From: Oribacterium sp.
Lineage (GTDB): Bacteria > Bacillota_A > Clostridia > Lachnospirales > Lachnospiraceae
Direction of reading: 5' to 3'
DNA: 64,000 bases
NCBI GenBank assembly: GCA_004554245.1
Contig: SFND01000004.1
Span: forward strand, 1-64,000
Below, one piece after another: positions 8,599-15,997 of the stretch (position 1 is the first letter of the stretch; each line of letters begins with the position of its first letter). The notes under the pieces were generated by a model that saw only the letters and a program-made list of their open reading frames with translations, was not told where the DNA came from and made no database searches. The position numbers and the translations under genes were made by a program.

Positions 8599-8660
8599 GA
8601 TACCTCCTTCTATCCGTCAGATGATGTCGACGCATAAAAACTTTACAGCTTCGCACACAT

Positions 8661-8690
8661 AAAGACGGCCCGCCGTTTTAACGGCAGGCT
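8661..8690 (-). terminator. Predicted terminator of the ketopantoate-reductase-like gene
   Basis: A 10-bp stem with one mismatch (GCCCGCCGTT 8668-8677; AACGGCAGGC 8680-8689). On the minus strand it is followed by CGTCTTTA. It lies 20-50 bp downstream of the leftward gene. Confidence 0.6.
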
Positions 8691-8709
8691 GTTTCGTGAT
8701 AGGATCTTT

Positions 8710-9675
8710 TTACTTCGCCCAGCAGCTTTTATCGGTCTTTCCCTCATAATCGAAGAGGCCGTCGTTCTTTTCCTCGCGTGCCTTGATCAGGTGGTAAATG
8801 CAGGTGTTAAACGGCGTCGGAATGCCGCATTCCTCGCCCATCCGCATCAGCGTCCCGGAAAACATATCGATTTCCGTATGCCGTCCAGCATCGAGATCCT
8901 GCAGAGTTGAGTAGCGCGCGGCCGGCGACACCAGACAGCCCTTGCTGTCCAGCATAGCGAGCTTCTCCATGTCGACACCCCTCGCTTCTGCGATCTGTTC
9001 CACCTCGTGGCGGAGTCCATCGCTGATGGCTTTCATGTGCGCACTGTCCCGGTAGCAGCCCACGCCGACGCCGAGGATGGCCTGTGGCAGGTTGTTGCAT
9101 ACATTGAGCCGGAACTTGTTCCAGATCTCCTCGCGGATGCAGTCCGTGTGCCGCGTATGCAGGCGGGACCTTCCGAAGACATCCTCCATCGCGCGGATCC
9201 GTGCACTCTCGTAAGGAGCATTGGCCTCCCCATAGATGATCCCGACGGTCGTCTCCGGGTCGAAGCAGCAGCCCCGGCCCTCCTGGCGGGAGGACGCCAC
9301 CTTGATCATCGAGTAGATCATGTGCTCCGCACCGATGGCAGAGGCGATGATGTCCTCACTGTCGACCCCGTTCATGAGGCTCATGACCGTCGTGTGTTCG
9401 CCGACGACCGCCCGGATCTCGGGCAATGCTTCCTTCAGGGCACCATACTTGAGGGCGACGATCAGCAGGTCGACTCCGTGTGCCTCGGCAGACGACAGGA
9501 CCTCCGGATGGTATACATCCCCGTTGATGAGACAGCCGTCTTTCTTTAAGCGCTCCGCACGCGCGCCCTCAGCGACGAGGCTGAAGCGAAGATCAGGGCA
9601 GCCTGAAAATCCATAGATCACATAGGAGCCGACGGCACCAGCCCCAAGTAACGCAACTGACTTTATCTTTTCCAT
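8710..9675 (-). CDS. panE: 2-dehydropantoate 2-reductase family protein
   Basis: A 321-residue NADPH-dependent reductase of the ApbA/PanE family, which converts ketopantoate to pantoate for coenzyme A synthesis. The Rossmann start VALLGAGAVGSYV is at the N-terminus. The family segment SLMNGVDSEDII, the catalytic-Lys helix EEIWNKFRLNVCNN, and the C-terminal EIDMFSGTLMRMGEECGIPTP region are present. I start it at MEKIKS (9675) because GGAGAG lies 5 nt upstream and the nucleotide fold then begins at residue 6; the frame is open further upstream. Many family members act on other 2-keto acids, so pantoate as substrate is likely but not proven. Confidence 0.85.
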   Translation of the reverse strand: MEKIKSVALLGAGAVGSYVIYGFSGCPDLRFSLVAEGARAERLKKDGCLINGDVYHPEVLSSAEAHGVDLLIVALKYGALKEALPEIRAVVGEHTTVMSLMNGVDSEDIIASAIGAEHMIYSMIKVASSRQEGRGCCFDPETTVGIIYGEANAPYESARIRAMEDVFGRSRLHTRHTDCIREEIWNKFRLNVCNNLPQAILGVGVGCYRDSAHMKAISDGLRHEVEQIAEARGVDMEKLAMLDSKGCLVSPAARYSTLQDLDAGRHTEIDMFSGTLMRMGEECGIPTPFNTCIYHLIKAREEKNDGLFDYEGKTDKSCWAK

Positions 9676-9834
9676 TTTCTCTCCAGTCATATCATGATTC
9701 GTCCACACATCGCTGGACATTCTAAAAAGCAGCACGATCAACGGTCGCGATGTTTCCAGCATAGCGGGACTTTACTACATAGTACAACAAAATTTCTTCA
9801 TATGTCATTCCATCTGGTTCTCGCATCCACAGCG

Positions 9835-10116
9835 CTACACTATAACGAAGCGATAGCCGAGCAGCGCCATCCACGCGATCGTGGCGAGCGGCACCAGGAT
9901 ACGGAACTTCCACTTCCGCGTTTTATGATGAAACATCCGCATGCCGAGCAGGGCACCCGGTGCGCCACCGACGAGCGCCGCCAGAATCAGCGTCTGCTCC
10001 GGAATCCGCCACCGATGGTGGATCGCCCTATACTTGTCGAGCCCATACAGCAGAAAGGCGATGACGCTCATAAAGATGACCCAGAGCGCGATGCTCTGAT
10101 CTACATACTGATTCAT
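9835..10116 (-). CDS. DUF1294 family membrane protein
   Basis: A 93-residue protein with about three hydrophobic helices. The signature LYGLDKYRAIHHRWRIPE followed by GGAPGALLGMRMFHHKTRKWKF is diagnostic for DUF1294 proteins. Function is unknown; some relatives are fused to cold-shock domains. RBS GAGGA stands 7 nt before the ATG. It is transcribed away from the ncRNA promoter. Confidence 0.85.
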   Translation of the reverse strand: MNQYVDQSIALWVIFMSVIAFLLYGLDKYRAIHHRWRIPEQTLILAALVGGAPGALLGMRMFHHKTRKWKFRILVPLATIAWMALLGYRFVIV

Positions 10117-10170
10117 AATCGGTTCCTCATACTTGAAATGTTACAGGGATAGAATAACACATAAAAATAA

Positions 10171-10199
10171 TTGACAGTAAATTTTATTCTGTTTATAAT
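10171..10199 (+). promoter_or_regulatory. Consensus promoter of the non-coding RNA
   Basis: TTGACA (10171-10176), a 17-bp spacer and TATAAT (10194-10199) form a perfect housekeeping promoter. No coding frame with a ribosome site follows for 500 bp, so the predicted start near 10206 should produce a stable, abundant RNA. Confidence 0.85.
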
Positions 10200-10205
10200 C
10201 AACTC

Positions 10206-10440
10206 GATTTGAAAGACGAATCGTGTTTGTAAGAGTTTTTCAAAGCAATTTACCTACGGACCGCTCCACTGGGGCTAAGGCCATACGGACAGCCGGGTCC
10301 ACTGCCGATCGGTAACTTCGGTTACCTTATTGATTGAGTTAGAAGCTCAGATTTTATAAGTTGGTTCCTTTACAACCATGAAATTGCACGTTAAACGCGC
10401 AGACTTGTGAATTGGTCAATAAAGAGTAGTAAAAGTAAGA
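10206..10440 (+). ncRNA. Structured non-coding RNA, raiA-motif-like
   Basis: The 612-bp gap before the decarboxylase gene contains no good reading frame but shows dense RNA structure. Elements include GGTAAC-TTCG-GTTACC (10311-10326, a UUCG tetraloop), GGACC (10258-10262) pairing with GGTCC (10296-10300), GGCT/AGCC around 10272-10294, GAG/CTC near 10335-10347, GTTG/CAAC near 10361-10376 and CGTTAAACG near 10389. The run GGGTCCACTGCCGATC (10295-10310) and its surroundings resemble, from memory, the raiA RNA motif of Firmicutes, a roughly 200-nt RNA linked to sporulation and aggregation. That naming is unverified. The 3' end is uncertain; the next clear terminator is at 10545-10579. Confidence 0.55.
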
Positions 10441-10544
10441 TTGCTATATAGACTCTCGACACGCTCAGTTTTTTGAAACGACAGATGAACACCCGGTTTC
10501 GGACTCCGAGGAGGGCGTTTCCTGTCCCTACATAAGCTGATTTC

Positions 10545-10579
10545 AGGCAAGTTTGCGTATATGCAGACTTGCCTTTTTT
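10545..10579 (+). terminator. Intrinsic terminator upstream of the decarboxylase gene
   Basis: The stem AGGCAAGT (10545-10552) with ACTTGCCT (10567-10574) extends inward through TTGC/GCAG and is followed by a T6 run. It may define the 3' end of a long form of the upstream RNA or separate it from the next gene. Confidence 0.85.
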
Positions 10580-10728
10580 ATTTCTGCTTCGCAGCAGCGG
10601 ATGATGAGCGCATTGTGAGCATGCATGCTTAGCTGCGCACTCGAGTTGCCTGCGAAACAGAATTCGAACGAGAAGCAATGCGTGAGTAGCGTGCATGTCA
10701 TGGTGGGGCCCACGAACGGAGGTAATAC

Positions 10729-12198
10729 ATGAATGGAAATGCGAAACGCACGCGCCTGGATCAGCGGCGTGCACCGATTCACGAGGCGCTGGAGAACTTC
10801 CGGCGCATGCGTGTGGTCCCTTTTGATGTGCCGGGGCACAAGCGTGGCCGCGGCAACCCAGAGCTGACGGCGTTCCTGGGGCAGCAGTGCGTCGGCGTCG
10901 ACGTCAACAGCATGAAGCCCCTCGATAATCTCTGCCATCCGGTGTCGGTGATTCGGGAAGCAGAGGAGCTGGCGGCCGATGCCTTCGGCGCAGCCCACGC
11001 CTTCCTGATGGTCGGCGGTACGACGAGCTCCGTACAGAGCATGGTGCTGACCGCCTGCAAGCGCGGCGATGAGATCATCCTGCCGCGAAACGTACACCGC
11101 AGCGTCCTGAACGCGCTGGTGCTCTGCGGTGCCGTGCCGGTCTATGTGAATCCGGAGGTGGACACCCGCCTCGGCATCAGTCTCGGCATGAAGCGTGAGC
11201 AGGTGGCGAAGGCCATCGCCGAGCATCCGAAGGCGGTCGCCGTGCTGGTAAACAACCCGACCTACTATGGCATCTGCAGTGACCTTCGCGCCATCGTGCG
11301 TATGGCCCATGATGCCGGCATGCTCTGCCTCGCCGATGAGGCCCATGGCACCCACTTCTATTTCGGTGGCGGTCTTCCGGTGTCCGCGATGGCAGCCGGC
11401 GCCGACATGGCCTCGGTTTCGATGCATAAGAGCGGCGGCAGCCTCACCCAGTCGAGTCTCCTACTGACGGGACCGAACGTCAATGAAGGCTACGTGCGTC
11501 AGATCATCAACCTCACCCAGACGACCTCGGGCAGCTATCTCCTCATGTCGAGCCTCGACATCTCCCGCCGGAACCTCGCCCTGCGCGGCCGGCAGGTCTT
11601 CCATCAGGTGGCGGATATGGCCGAGTACGCCCGTGAGGAGATCAATGCCGTCGGCGGCTACTATGCCTTCGGCAAGGAGCTATGCAACGGAGATTCCATC
11701 TTCGATTTCGATACCACGAAGCTTAGTGTTCATACGCTGGACATCGGACTCGCGGGCATCGAGGTCTATGACATCCTGCGGGATGAATACGATATTCAGA
11801 TCGAGTTCGGCGACATCGGCAACATCCTCGCCTACCTCTCCATCGGCGATCGCATCCAGGAGATCGAGCGTCTCGTGAGCGCGCTGTCCGAAATCAAGCG
11901 ACGCTACCATACGAACGGCGAGGGCCTGCTCAGCCAGGAGTACATCGACCCGGAGGTGGCTGCGAGTCCGCAGGAGGCGTTCTACGCACCGAAGAAGAGC
12001 CTGCCGCTGCGTGAAACCGTAGGCAAGGTCTGCAGTGAGTTCGTCATGTGTTACCCGCCAGGCATTCCGATTCTGGCACCAGGCGAGCGGATCACCGCGG
12101 AGATCCTCGATTATATCGAGTACGCGAAGGCGAAGGGCTGCAGCATGACGGGACCGGAGGATGCGGAGATTCTGCACCTGAACGTCATCGCCGAGTAA
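10729..12198 (+). CDS. speA: Orn/Lys/Arg decarboxylase family protein (SpeA-like)
   Basis: A 489-residue PLP enzyme of the group I Orn/Lys/Arg decarboxylases, in the shorter Gram-positive form. It makes agmatine, cadaverine or putrescine by decarboxylating a basic amino acid. The PLP lysine is in SVSMHKSGGSLTQSS and is preceded by LADEAHGTHFYF. The N-terminal PFDVPGHKRG signature and the C-terminal domain with PPGIPILAPGERIT are complete. RBS GGAGG lies 7 nt before the ATG. The next gene is speE-like (25-bp gap), which supports arginine decarboxylation for polyamine synthesis, though that gene is truncated. Confidence 0.9.
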   Translation: MNGNAKRTRLDQRRAPIHEALENFRRMRVVPFDVPGHKRGRGNPELTAFLGQQCVGVDVNSMKPLDNLCHPVSVIREAEELAADAFGAAHAFLMVGGTTSSVQSMVLTACKRGDEIILPRNVHRSVLNALVLCGAVPVYVNPEVDTRLGISLGMKREQVAKAIAEHPKAVAVLVNNPTYYGICSDLRAIVRMAHDAGMLCLADEAHGTHFYFGGGLPVSAMAAGADMASVSMHKSGGSLTQSSLLLTGPNVNEGYVRQIINLTQTTSGSYLLMSSLDISRRNLALRGRQVFHQVADMAEYAREEINAVGGYYAFGKELCNGDSIFDFDTTKLSVHTLDIGLAGIEVYDILRDEYDIQIEFGDIGNILAYLSIGDRIQEIERLVSALSEIKRRYHTNGEGLLSQEYIDPEVAASPQEAFYAPKKSLPLRETVGKVCSEFVMCYPPGIPILAPGERITAEILDYIEYAKAKGCSMTGPEDAEILHLNVIAE

Positions 12199-12705
12199 GC
12201 ATCGTCGGAAGGAGGAAAGACAAATGGAAATGTGGTTTTCAGAGTTTCATACACCGGATGTGAAGCACAGCATCCGTGTGAACCGTCAGCTCTACTCGAA
12301 GCAGAGCGACTACCAGCGCATCGACATCTTCGAAACACCGGAGTTCGGTCGTGTGCTGACCCTCGACGGCAACGTCATGCTGACCGAGCGTGACGAGTTC
12401 ATCTACGATGAGATGATCACCCATGTACCGATGGCCGTCCACCGGAACGCGAAGGACATCCTCGTCATCGGTGCCGGTGACGGCGGCGTCGTGCGGGAGC
12501 TCACCCGCTATGACCGCGTCGAGTGCATCGACCTCGTCGAGATGGACCCGCAGGTCATCGAGGCCTGCCGTGCGTATCTTCCGGGCAATGCCTGCCGTAT
12601 GGACGATCGTCGCGTGCACATCTACTATGAGAACGCACTCAAGTTCATTCGTCAGTGCGAGGCCGAGTATGATCTTATCATCGTGGATTCATCCGATCCG
12701 TTCGG

Positions 12706-12770
12706 GCCGCACCGAGGAGATCGTCCACTTCGGCTACCGGGACTTCAAGTACCGGCTGGGCCGGATGTGA
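12706..12770 (+). pseudogene. Remnant of a carboxynorspermidine decarboxylase gene 3' end
   Basis: In the frame +1 to speE, this stretch reads GRTEEIVHFGYRDFKYRLGRM and then stops at 12768-12770. The pattern EIV-x-x-FGY-x-DF-x-x-RL resembles, from memory, the C-terminal tail of carboxynorspermidine/carboxyspermidine decarboxylase (NspC). In related clostridia speA and speE can be followed by carboxynorspermidine dehydrogenase and decarboxylase genes. One deletion from mid-speE to the end of nspC explains the joint. Only about 20 residues support this. Confidence 0.5.
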
Positions 12771-12778
12771 CGGAAAAA

Positions 12779-12823
12779 ATACATCAGCCGGTGAGCGGAT
12801 TTTCTGCTCACCGGCTGATGTAT
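12779..12823. repeat. 18-bp-arm palindrome, copy A
   Basis: A perfect hairpin: 18-bp arms (12779-12796 and 12806-12823) containing CAGCCGGTGAGC, with loop GGATTTTCT. The same stem and loop, inverted, occur at 15925-15957. There is a T6 run only on the minus strand, so it looks like a leftward terminator although both flanking genes run rightward. It sits directly behind the speE deletion joint. Confidence 0.85.
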
Positions 12824-12908
12824 CTTGTAAAGCGGTTCACCTGGCGCTAAAATAGAGGCATCACAGGCGGTCGTCTGCGACCGCGACACAGAAAAGGGAG
12901 AACCACAG

Positions 12909-13262
12909 ATGTTACATCATGAGCACAAGAATGAACGTTGGGTATTTTATAAGGATATCGTCACAGAGTCCGGTGGGGAGGGCGTCACGAAGCGTGTCCT
13001 TGCGTACTCCGATGACGTGATGGTCGTCGAGAATACCTTCGATGAGGGTGCCATCGGCAAGCTCCATCATCACCCGCACACCCAGATCACCTATATCAAG
13101 TCCGGTAAGTTCGAGTTCACGATCGACGGGGAGAAACACATCGTCACCGAGGGCGATACCCTTCTGAAGACCGACGGTGTCGAGCACGGCTGTGTCTGCC
13201 TCGAAGCCGGACAGCTCATCGACATCTTCACACCATACCGCGAGGATTTCGTGAAGGACTGA
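12909..13262 (+). CDS. Cupin-domain protein (KdgF-like)
   Basis: A 117-residue single-domain cupin. The metal-binding motif 1 is KLHHHPHTQITYIKSGKFEF and motif 2 is DGVEHGCVCLEAGQLIDIF; the His and Gln residues that hold a divalent metal are all present. The ending IDIFTPYREDFVKD matches KdgF-type cupins, which linearise unsaturated uronates from pectin or alginate. With uxaAB and a TRAP transporter in the same window, a role in uronate handling is plausible but inferred. RBS AAGGGAGAA is 9 nt upstream. A terminator follows 41 bp after the stop. Confidence 0.8.
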   Translation: MLHHEHKNERWVFYKDIVTESGGEGVTKRVLAYSDDVMVVENTFDEGAIGKLHHHPHTQITYIKSGKFEFTIDGEKHIVTEGDTLLKTDGVEHGCVCLEAGQLIDIFTPYREDFVKD

Positions 13263-13302
13263 GTACGACACGCACTGCCGGGCGACTGCATTGAACGACC
13301 AT

Positions 13303-13343
13303 ATCACGGGGATGCTCGAAACGTCGAGGCCCCGTGATTTTTT
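13303..13343 (+). terminator. Intrinsic terminator after the cupin gene
   Basis: ATCACGGGG (13303-13311) pairs with CCCCGTGAT (13330-13338), with a further inner CTCG/CGAG pairing, followed by T6. Confidence 0.9.
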
Positions 13344-13361
13344 CGATAGATGGAGGCAAGT

Positions 13362-14453
13362 ATGATTTACACAGGTATATACGATGCAAAACTGATTTAC
13401 GAGGAAGCCCAGGAGGCTACGCTTTCCGCCGGTCGGCTCCCGCTGAACGTCGCCGCGCAGGCGCAGGCCATCCAGGGTGGTTTTTCAGATGCCCTCACCG
13501 CAGCGCGTGCCCATGGCTCTTCCGGGGCCAATGCTGAGAAATTCGCTGATCCGCTCAGTGGGTGCGCAAATCGGGCGATGCAGACAGGCGTATCGATTCC
13601 GGGCTATCCGCATCCGGTACATACTGGAAAGCAGTGTGGCACGGTGATCGTGATTCCGGGTGGCGGCTACCGCTTTCTCAGCCACCGGGAGTGGGAACCA
13701 ATCGCCCATGCCTTTAACGCCTATGGCTTTCGTGCACTTGTCTTCAACTATGACTGTGCGAGCGAAATCCTCGGCTTACGCCCGCTGAAACAGGTCGCCT
13801 GGGCCATCGGAAAGACGCGGGAGCTCTTCCCGGAGGAGCCGGTCTATCTCTGCGGCTTCAGTGCCGGCGCACATGTTGCTGCCTCTGTCGGCATTCACTT
13901 CGATGATACGGACTGGAACGGCGATCCGATTTTCACCGAGGTACTGGAGGCGCTGCATCAGACCTCGGCCGATCCTGCGCAGCTCTTCCGTCCGGATGGA
14001 CTGATACTCTGCTATCCGGTCATCAGTTCTGGAGCGTTCTGTCATCCCGGAAGCTTCGAGCGTCTGCTAGGAAAACGAGAGGACTTCATCGCGAAGTACG
14101 GTGAGGATACGGATTACGAACGCGCACGCCGCTGGTTCTCGCTCGAGACCCAGGTGCACGCATCGACTCCGCGGACCTTCGTATGGCAGACCGTCGAGGA
14201 CGATTCCGTGCCGGTACAGAACTCGCTGCTCCTCGTGAACGCACTCGTCGAGCACGGCATCCCGGTGGAGTACCACCTCTATCCGAAGGGTGTGCATGGC
14301 CTCAGTCTCTCGACCGAGGAGGTCGTCGAACCGACGAAGCATCGCGAGATCGATCTCCACATCGCCGACTGGTTCGAACGCGCCATCGACTGGCTACTGT
14401 ACAGTGAAGATAGTATAAGCTCAACAAACCTGGAGTGTGGAAAAAATGAGTGA
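13362..14453 (+). CDS. Alpha/beta hydrolase (esterase/acetylxylan-esterase-like)
   Basis: A 363-residue serine hydrolase. The oxyanion segment VIVIPGGGYRFLS and the nucleophile elbow GFSAGAH are clear; the catalytic acid probably lies in VEDDSVPVQNS and the His in KGVHGLSLS. This pattern fits small esterases of the BD-FAE/acetylxylan esterase type that deacetylate plant polysaccharide fragments. The N-terminal 80 residues are a poorly conserved extension. I start at ATG 13362 because GGAGG (13352-13356) is 5 nt upstream; the earlier in-frame ATG at 13350 overlaps the ribosome site. Its end overlaps the next gene by 8 nt. Confidence 0.8.
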   Translation: MIYTGIYDAKLIYEEAQEATLSAGRLPLNVAAQAQAIQGGFSDALTAARAHGSSGANAEKFADPLSGCANRAMQTGVSIPGYPHPVHTGKQCGTVIVIPGGGYRFLSHREWEPIAHAFNAYGFRALVFNYDCASEILGLRPLKQVAWAIGKTRELFPEEPVYLCGFSAGAHVAASVGIHFDDTDWNGDPIFTEVLEALHQTSADPAQLFRPDGLILCYPVISSGAFCHPGSFERLLGKREDFIAKYGEDTDYERARRWFSLETQVHASTPRTFVWQTVEDDSVPVQNSLLLVNALVEHGIPVEYHLYPKGVHGLSLSTEEVVEPTKHREIDLHIADWFERAIDWLLYSEDSISSTNLECGKNE

Positions 14454-14946
14454 AGAGTTTAACATCCGACATGCGCGTATAGTGGATATCAATGCGATCA
14501 CCGCAGTGGAAGCTGCGTGCTTCCCGGCAACGGAGGCCGCGACGCGGGAGGAGTTTGAAGGGCGCATCCAGTATTATGGTGATCATTTCTGGCTGCTGTA
14601 CGAGGGGGATCAGCTGATTTCCTTCGTGGATGGTTTCGTGACGGATGAAGCAGATCTCACGGATGAGATGTATGAGCGTGCGGAGATGCACGACGAACAT
14701 GGTGCATGGCAGATGATTTTCGGCGTAAATACTCTGCCGGCGTACCGGAATCGGGGTTACGCCGGACGACTGCTCCGCCGCGCCATCGAGGACGCCCGGC
14801 AGCAGGGGCGAAAAGGCCTTGTCCTGACCTGTAAGGACCGCCTGGTGCACTACTACGCGTGCTTCGGCTTCGTGGATGAGGGCATCAGCGACTCTACACA
14901 TGGAAACGTCGAGTGGCACCAGATGCGGCTGACCTTCGGCGATTAA
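14446..14946 (+). CDS. GNAT family N-acetyltransferase
   Basis: A 166-residue acetyltransferase. The acetyl-CoA-binding motif A is clear in FGVNTLPAYRNRGYAGRLLR, and motif B ends with YYACFGFVDEGIS. N-terminal FNIRHARIVDINAITAVEAA is typical of the fold. Substrate unknown. ATG 14446 is preferred over GTG 14437; GGAG lies 10 nt upstream, within the overlapping hydrolase gene, so the two genes are probably translationally coupled. Confidence 0.88.
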   Translation: MSEEFNIRHARIVDINAITAVEAACFPATEAATREEFEGRIQYYGDHFWLLYEGDQLISFVDGFVTDEADLTDEMYERAEMHDEHGAWQMIFGVNTLPAYRNRGYAGRLLRRAIEDARQQGRKGLVLTCKDRLVHYYACFGFVDEGISDSTHGNVEWHQMRLTFGD

Positions 14947-14983
14947 TTTCCTCTGATGGACCGATGGTAAGCAAGAGGCGCTG

Positions 14984-14992
14984 TGGTATAAT
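14984..14992 (+). promoter_or_regulatory. Predicted extended -10 promoter
   Basis: TGGTATAAT (14984-14992) has the TGN extension and a perfect -10 but no good -35. It could drive the membrane-protein gene that starts 130 bp downstream. Confidence 0.45.
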
Positions 14993-15121
14993 AAATATAT
15001 CTGTACTACTTCAAATGAAATTTCAAACCGGATTGAAAGGAACGTCCTTATCATGAAGAAAATGGCTTTATCATGATGAGTTTTGATTCTTATTGCAGAC
15101 GATAAAGAGGGGGAAACAGCG

Positions 15122-15787
15122 ATGGCAGATGAGCTGAAGAATACGACGACAGGTGCCGGCACCGTACCTGCAGGAACGCAGAAGCGGGCACCGCGAAACG
15201 ATGTGAATGGCGTGCCGAGAACAGAGCGCTTGCGCCGCCCGGCCGATCCGAATGAGCTGCTGACCCATAACCAGCCACCGCGTCGTGCCATCCAAAACCG
15301 TCCGGCCGATCCGGAGCGGATGGGTGTACCGCTGCAGGCGGTGAAAAAGGAAGATGCATCGAGCTACACCGGTGGACTCGCAGCAGAGGAAGCCGCCGCG
15401 AAGCAGGCGAAGTCCCGCCGCAACAGCGACAGCTTCATGCCGGGTGCCGGCTATGAGGGACCGACCAATGCAGAGCTGATGATCGAAATCCGGCGGAACC
15501 GCTACATCATGATTACAGTGCTCGTACTGGTGCTGATCATGCTCATCACCTTCTTCGGTTTCGGCATCTACATCTACCGCACCTTCCAGACCTACGAAAC
15601 GCAGCTGCAGGATGCCTTTGAAACCATGGAAAAGATCGACGATATGGTCGGCAGGCTTCAGCGCACCTACCAGGCCTACAGCGGTCAGATCGACGATTTC
15701 TTCGATGTCGTCAGCGAACTGAAGGGCTATGTCGAGACCTTCAAGAGCCTCCTCGGCTCACTTCCGAAGATCCAGCTCCCGTTCTAA
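15122..15787 (+). CDS. Single-pass membrane protein with C-terminal coiled coil
   Basis: A 221-residue protein of unknown function. Residues 1 to about 120 are polar, Pro/Arg/Ala-rich and probably disordered and cytoplasmic. A strong membrane helix follows (YIMITVLVLVLIMLITFFGF), then about 70 residues of amphipathic helix (LQDAFETMEKIDDMVGRLQR and onward) likely to form a coiled coil outside. ATG 15122 is chosen because AGAGGGGG lies 8 nt upstream; the frame is open to 15083. No family recognised. Confidence 0.65.
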   Translation: MADELKNTTTGAGTVPAGTQKRAPRNDVNGVPRTERLRRPADPNELLTHNQPPRRAIQNRPADPERMGVPLQAVKKEDASSYTGGLAAEEAAAKQAKSRRNSDSFMPGAGYEGPTNAELMIEIRRNRYIMITVLVLVLIMLITFFGFGIYIYRTFQTYETQLQDAFETMEKIDDMVGRLQRTYQAYSGQIDDFFDVVSELKGYVETFKSLLGSLPKIQLPF

Positions 15788-15918
15788 GAGAAAATCGGTC
15801 ATATGTCAGCACCGGTAATGCTAAATATCAGAAGCATGGAGTGGGAACGAGATATGAATAGATAGGATGTATACTGAGGTGGGCAGTCAAGCAAGAGATG
15901 TCCACTAAAGGCTCCATT

Positions 15919-15957
15919 AAAAATCAGCCGGTGAGCAGAAAATCCGCTCACCGGCTG
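15919..15957 (-). terminator. Terminator of the nucleotidase gene; palindrome copy B
   Basis: CAGCCGGTGAGC (15925-15936) and its complement (15946-15957) form a 12-bp stem with loop AGAAAATCC; on the minus strand it is followed by ATTTTTAAT. It is the inverted equivalent of the hairpin at 12779-12823. Nothing else is seen in the 15788-15997 gap. Confidence 0.8.
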
Positions 15958-15997
15958 TTACTGTTAAGGCCGGAGGGGCGGCAGCGGGATGCGAGCA

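Larger units (their letters stand above)
12224..12850 (+). pseudogene. speE: Truncated spermidine synthase gene
   Basis: Residues 1 to about 160 are a normal spermidine synthase: MWFSEFHTPDVKHSIRV, the GRVLTLDGNVMLTERDEFIYDE substrate segment, the DILVIGAGDGGVVREL methyltransferase-fold motif, and DLIIVDSSDPFGP. Immediately after DPFGP (about base 12706) the match ends, and the frame runs through unrelated sequence and a palindrome to a stop at 12850. Full-length SpeE is about 280 residues; the aminopropyl-acceptor half and the C-terminal core are lost. The start and RBS (GGAGG) are intact, so a 208-residue product could be made but should be inactive. Confidence 0.85.

Noticed and set aside
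12650..12850. Simple frameshift or sequencing error in speE
   Set aside because: None of the three frames after 12706 continues with SpeE sequence, so bases are missing rather than shifted.
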